Positions 4,955 through 6,486 of a stretch of 6,486 nucleotides of DNA are shown one piece after another. The notes under the pieces are model-generated. The model saw only the letters and a program-made list of their open reading frames with translations, was not told the DNA's origin and made no database searches. Positions within the stretch are counted from its first letter, which is position 1; each line of letters opens with the position of its first letter. Origin of the DNA: an uncultured Polyangiaceae bacterium (GTDB taxonomy: Bacteria > Myxococcota_A > Polyangia > Polyangiales > Polyangiaceae); the NCBI GenBank assembly GCA_938004815.1, contig CALKVR010000220.1, forward strand, positions 1-6,486, in the 5' to 3' direction. A program made the translations under genes and the position numbers.

Positions 4955-6486
4955 ATGTCTGACCGAGCCTACGTCGAGCTGAGCATCGAAGGCCTGAGCT
5001 GCGAAGAGGTCCTCTCGCTTCGGGGCAAGGAGCGGGTCTCGACCCTCTTCGAGTACGAGATCGAGTGCGAGCTCTTGCCGCCCCTGCCCGACCTAGCGAC
5101 CCTGATGGGCAAGCGCGCCGAGATCCGGATGCGCAGCATGGAGGGCCAGGAGCGCCTCTTGACCGGCATCGTGGCCGAAGCGCAGGTGCTGACCCGCGAC
5201 ACCGAGGACGTGGTGCGCGGAAAGTTCGTGGTTCGCCCCGCCGTCTACCGGCAAAAGCTCGGCCGCGATTGCTGGTCGTCTCAGGACGTCACCGTGCTCG
5301 ACGTGGTGAAGAGCGTCCTCGCCGACTACACCGGGCCCATTCGGTACGACGTCGCGGGCAGCTATCCACGCTACCCGTACCGTGTCCAATACCGCGAAGA
5401 CGACTGGACCTACCTCTCCCGCATCCTCGAAGAAGAGGGCATCTACTACTGGTTCGATCACGGCAATGGCTTCGACATCGGCGAGGGCGAGTCCGAGCTC
5501 GTCTTCTCCGACACGTCGCCCGCCTCGCCCATGATCGAGGGCATCCCCCTCATCCCGTTCACGCCCGCCTCGCGGATGCGCCCCGATCAAGAGGCGGTCA
5601 CCGAGGTGAGCTTCTTTGCCGCCGCCACCACGCACAAGTTCGCGGCCCGCAGCTTCGACATGGCGCGGCCCGGCTTTCAGGTCGCAGCCGAGGTGGGCGG
5701 CGGTCGCCACGAGGTCTACGACGCGCCGGGCGCCGGGCCCACCGATCCTGCCGTGCTCAAAGAGCGCGTCCGCGTGGGCCTCGAGGGCTCGCACGCGCAT
5801 CGCGCCGGCATCCAGGGCCGCGTCGCGAGCGCCCGCGTGTTCCCCGGTCGCTCGTTCAGCATCGCCGGTCACCCCGTCGCGGCCCTCACCGGCACGTTCT
5901 TCGTCACCGAGATCGAGATCGAGGGCAACGCCAAGGTCGGCATCTCGAGCCGCTTCAGCGCCATCAAGCGCGACACCCCGTTCCGCGCCCTGCGCACCTC
6001 GAAGGAGGCCAAGCAAGCGGGTTTGCAGATGGGCTTCGTCGTCGGGCCCGAAGGCAAAGAGGTGCACCCCGACGTGCACGGGCGCGTGCGCGTCCAAATG
6101 CATTGGGACAGGCTGGGCCCGGGCAACGAGACGGGCGGCACCTGGTGCCGCGTCTCGCAGCGCGGCGCGCCCGGCTCGATGCTCCTGCCGCGCATGGGTT
6201 GGAACGTCGCCACGTTCAACGAAGAGGGCGGCGTCGACGCGCCCAGCTTGTTCTGCCGTATCCACGACGCGGATCACCCGCCGGAGTACGCGCTGCCCGG
6301 CAACATGACCCGCGTCGTCTACAAGACGGCGACGACCCCGGGCGGCGGCCCGTTCAACGAGATCTACTTCGAGGATCGCCGCGGCGCCGAGGAGATGTTC
6401 ATCCACGCGTCGAAAGACATGAACCAGCGCACGCTCAACCGCAAGACCGAGGTCATCAAGAACGACTCGCTCCGTGTGGTGGGCAA
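4955..6486 (+). CDS. vgrG: Second T6SS spike protein VgrG (C-terminus beyond the window)
   Basis: The frame is open from ATG 4955 to the window end (510 full codons, no stop). Residues 1-340 form the gp27-like base. The signature is at 142-166 (YRVQYRE, then YLSRILEEEGIYYWF), and 276-307 carry the gp27-type pattern ending in FPGRSFSIAGHP. The OB-fold spans about 360-436: GPEGKEVHPDVHGRVRVQMHWDR, WCRVSQ, then MGWNVATFNEEGGVDAP. The connector PGGGPFNEIYFEDRRGAEEMFIHA (462-485) is canonical and precedes the start of the needle (octad positions 493, 501, 509). It is clearly a different protein from the first VgrG, not a recent duplicate. The usual EV.V.F..GDPDRP stretch at the end of the OB-fold is altered to NVATFNEEGGVDAP. 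The missing part should hold the needle and any C-terminal extension, so an effector domain cannot be excluded. It follows the first vgrG by 17 bases and is probably co-transcribed. Confidence 0.95.
   Translation, partial: MSDRAYVELSIEGLSCEEVLSLRGKERVSTLFEYEIECELLPPLPDLATLMGKRAEIRMRSMEGQERLLTGIVAEAQVLTRDTEDVVRGKFVVRPAVYRQKLGRDCWSSQDVTVLDVVKSVLADYTGPIRYDVAGSYPRYPYRVQYREDDWTYLSRILEEEGIYYWFDHGNGFDIGEGESELVFSDTSPASPMIEGIPLIPFTPASRMRPDQEAVTEVSFFAAATTHKFAARSFDMARPGFQVAAEVGGGRHEVYDAPGAGPTDPAVLKERVRVGLEGSHAHRAGIQGRVASARVFPGRSFSIAGHPVAALTGTFFVTEIEIEGNAKVGISSRFSAIKRDTPFRALRTSKEAKQAGLQMGFVVGPEGKEVHPDVHGRVRVQMHWDRLGPGNETGGTWCRVSQRGAPGSMLLPRMGWNVATFNEEGGVDAPSLFCRIHDADHPPEYALPGNMTRVVYKTATTPGGGPFNEIYFEDRRGAEEMFIHASKDMNQRTLNRKTEVIKNDSLRVVG

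Noticed and set aside
5093..6406. A 437-codon open frame on the minus strand, antisense to the second vgrG
   Set aside because: It has the same mirrored-composition signature and no recognisable motif, while the plus-strand frame carries all VgrG signatures.

Overview
The window is a fragment of a type VI secretion (T6SS) spike and effector-loading locus from a GC-rich bacterium. Third codon positions are strongly G/C-biased, starts include GTG, and long open frames run antisense to every real gene. Two VgrG spike proteins next to DUF2169 proteins fit a GC-rich proteobacterium or a member of Myxococcota. I lean towards Myxococcota, but that is an inference from composition and gene style; no taxonomic marker is present.

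Layout: (1) Positions 1-1096, minus strand: the N-terminal 365 residues of a protein with a shortened DUF2169-like domain, followed by a long Pro/Thr/acidic linker that leaves the window at base 1. (2) Positions 1097-1280: a divergent intergenic region with two compact inverted repeats, one of them a GC-rich hairpin just upstream of the next gene. (3) Positions 1281-2372, plus strand: a full-length DUF2169 protein. (4) Positions 2376-4937, plus strand: a complete 853-residue VgrG whose C-terminal needle has a strict eight-residue periodicity, interrupted by about 118 residues of Ala/Gly-rich, probably helical sequence. (5) Positions 4955-6486, plus strand: a second, different VgrG, cut by the window end as its needle begins.

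Genes 3 to 5 look like one operon: 3 bases separate the DUF2169 stop from the first vgrG, whose Shine-Dalgarno overlaps the end of the upstream gene, and 17 bases with a strong Shine-Dalgarno separate the two vgrG genes. The likely joint role is to build a T6SS tip (VgrG trimer) and load a cargo on it, with DUF2169 proteins as candidate adaptors. No PAAR protein, Hcp, DUF4123 or Eag-type adaptor, immunity protein or recognisable toxin domain lies inside the window, so the cargo is probably encoded beyond one of the edges. The least ordinary features are the interrupted needle of the first VgrG and the reduced, linker-bearing DUF2169 protein on the minus strand.
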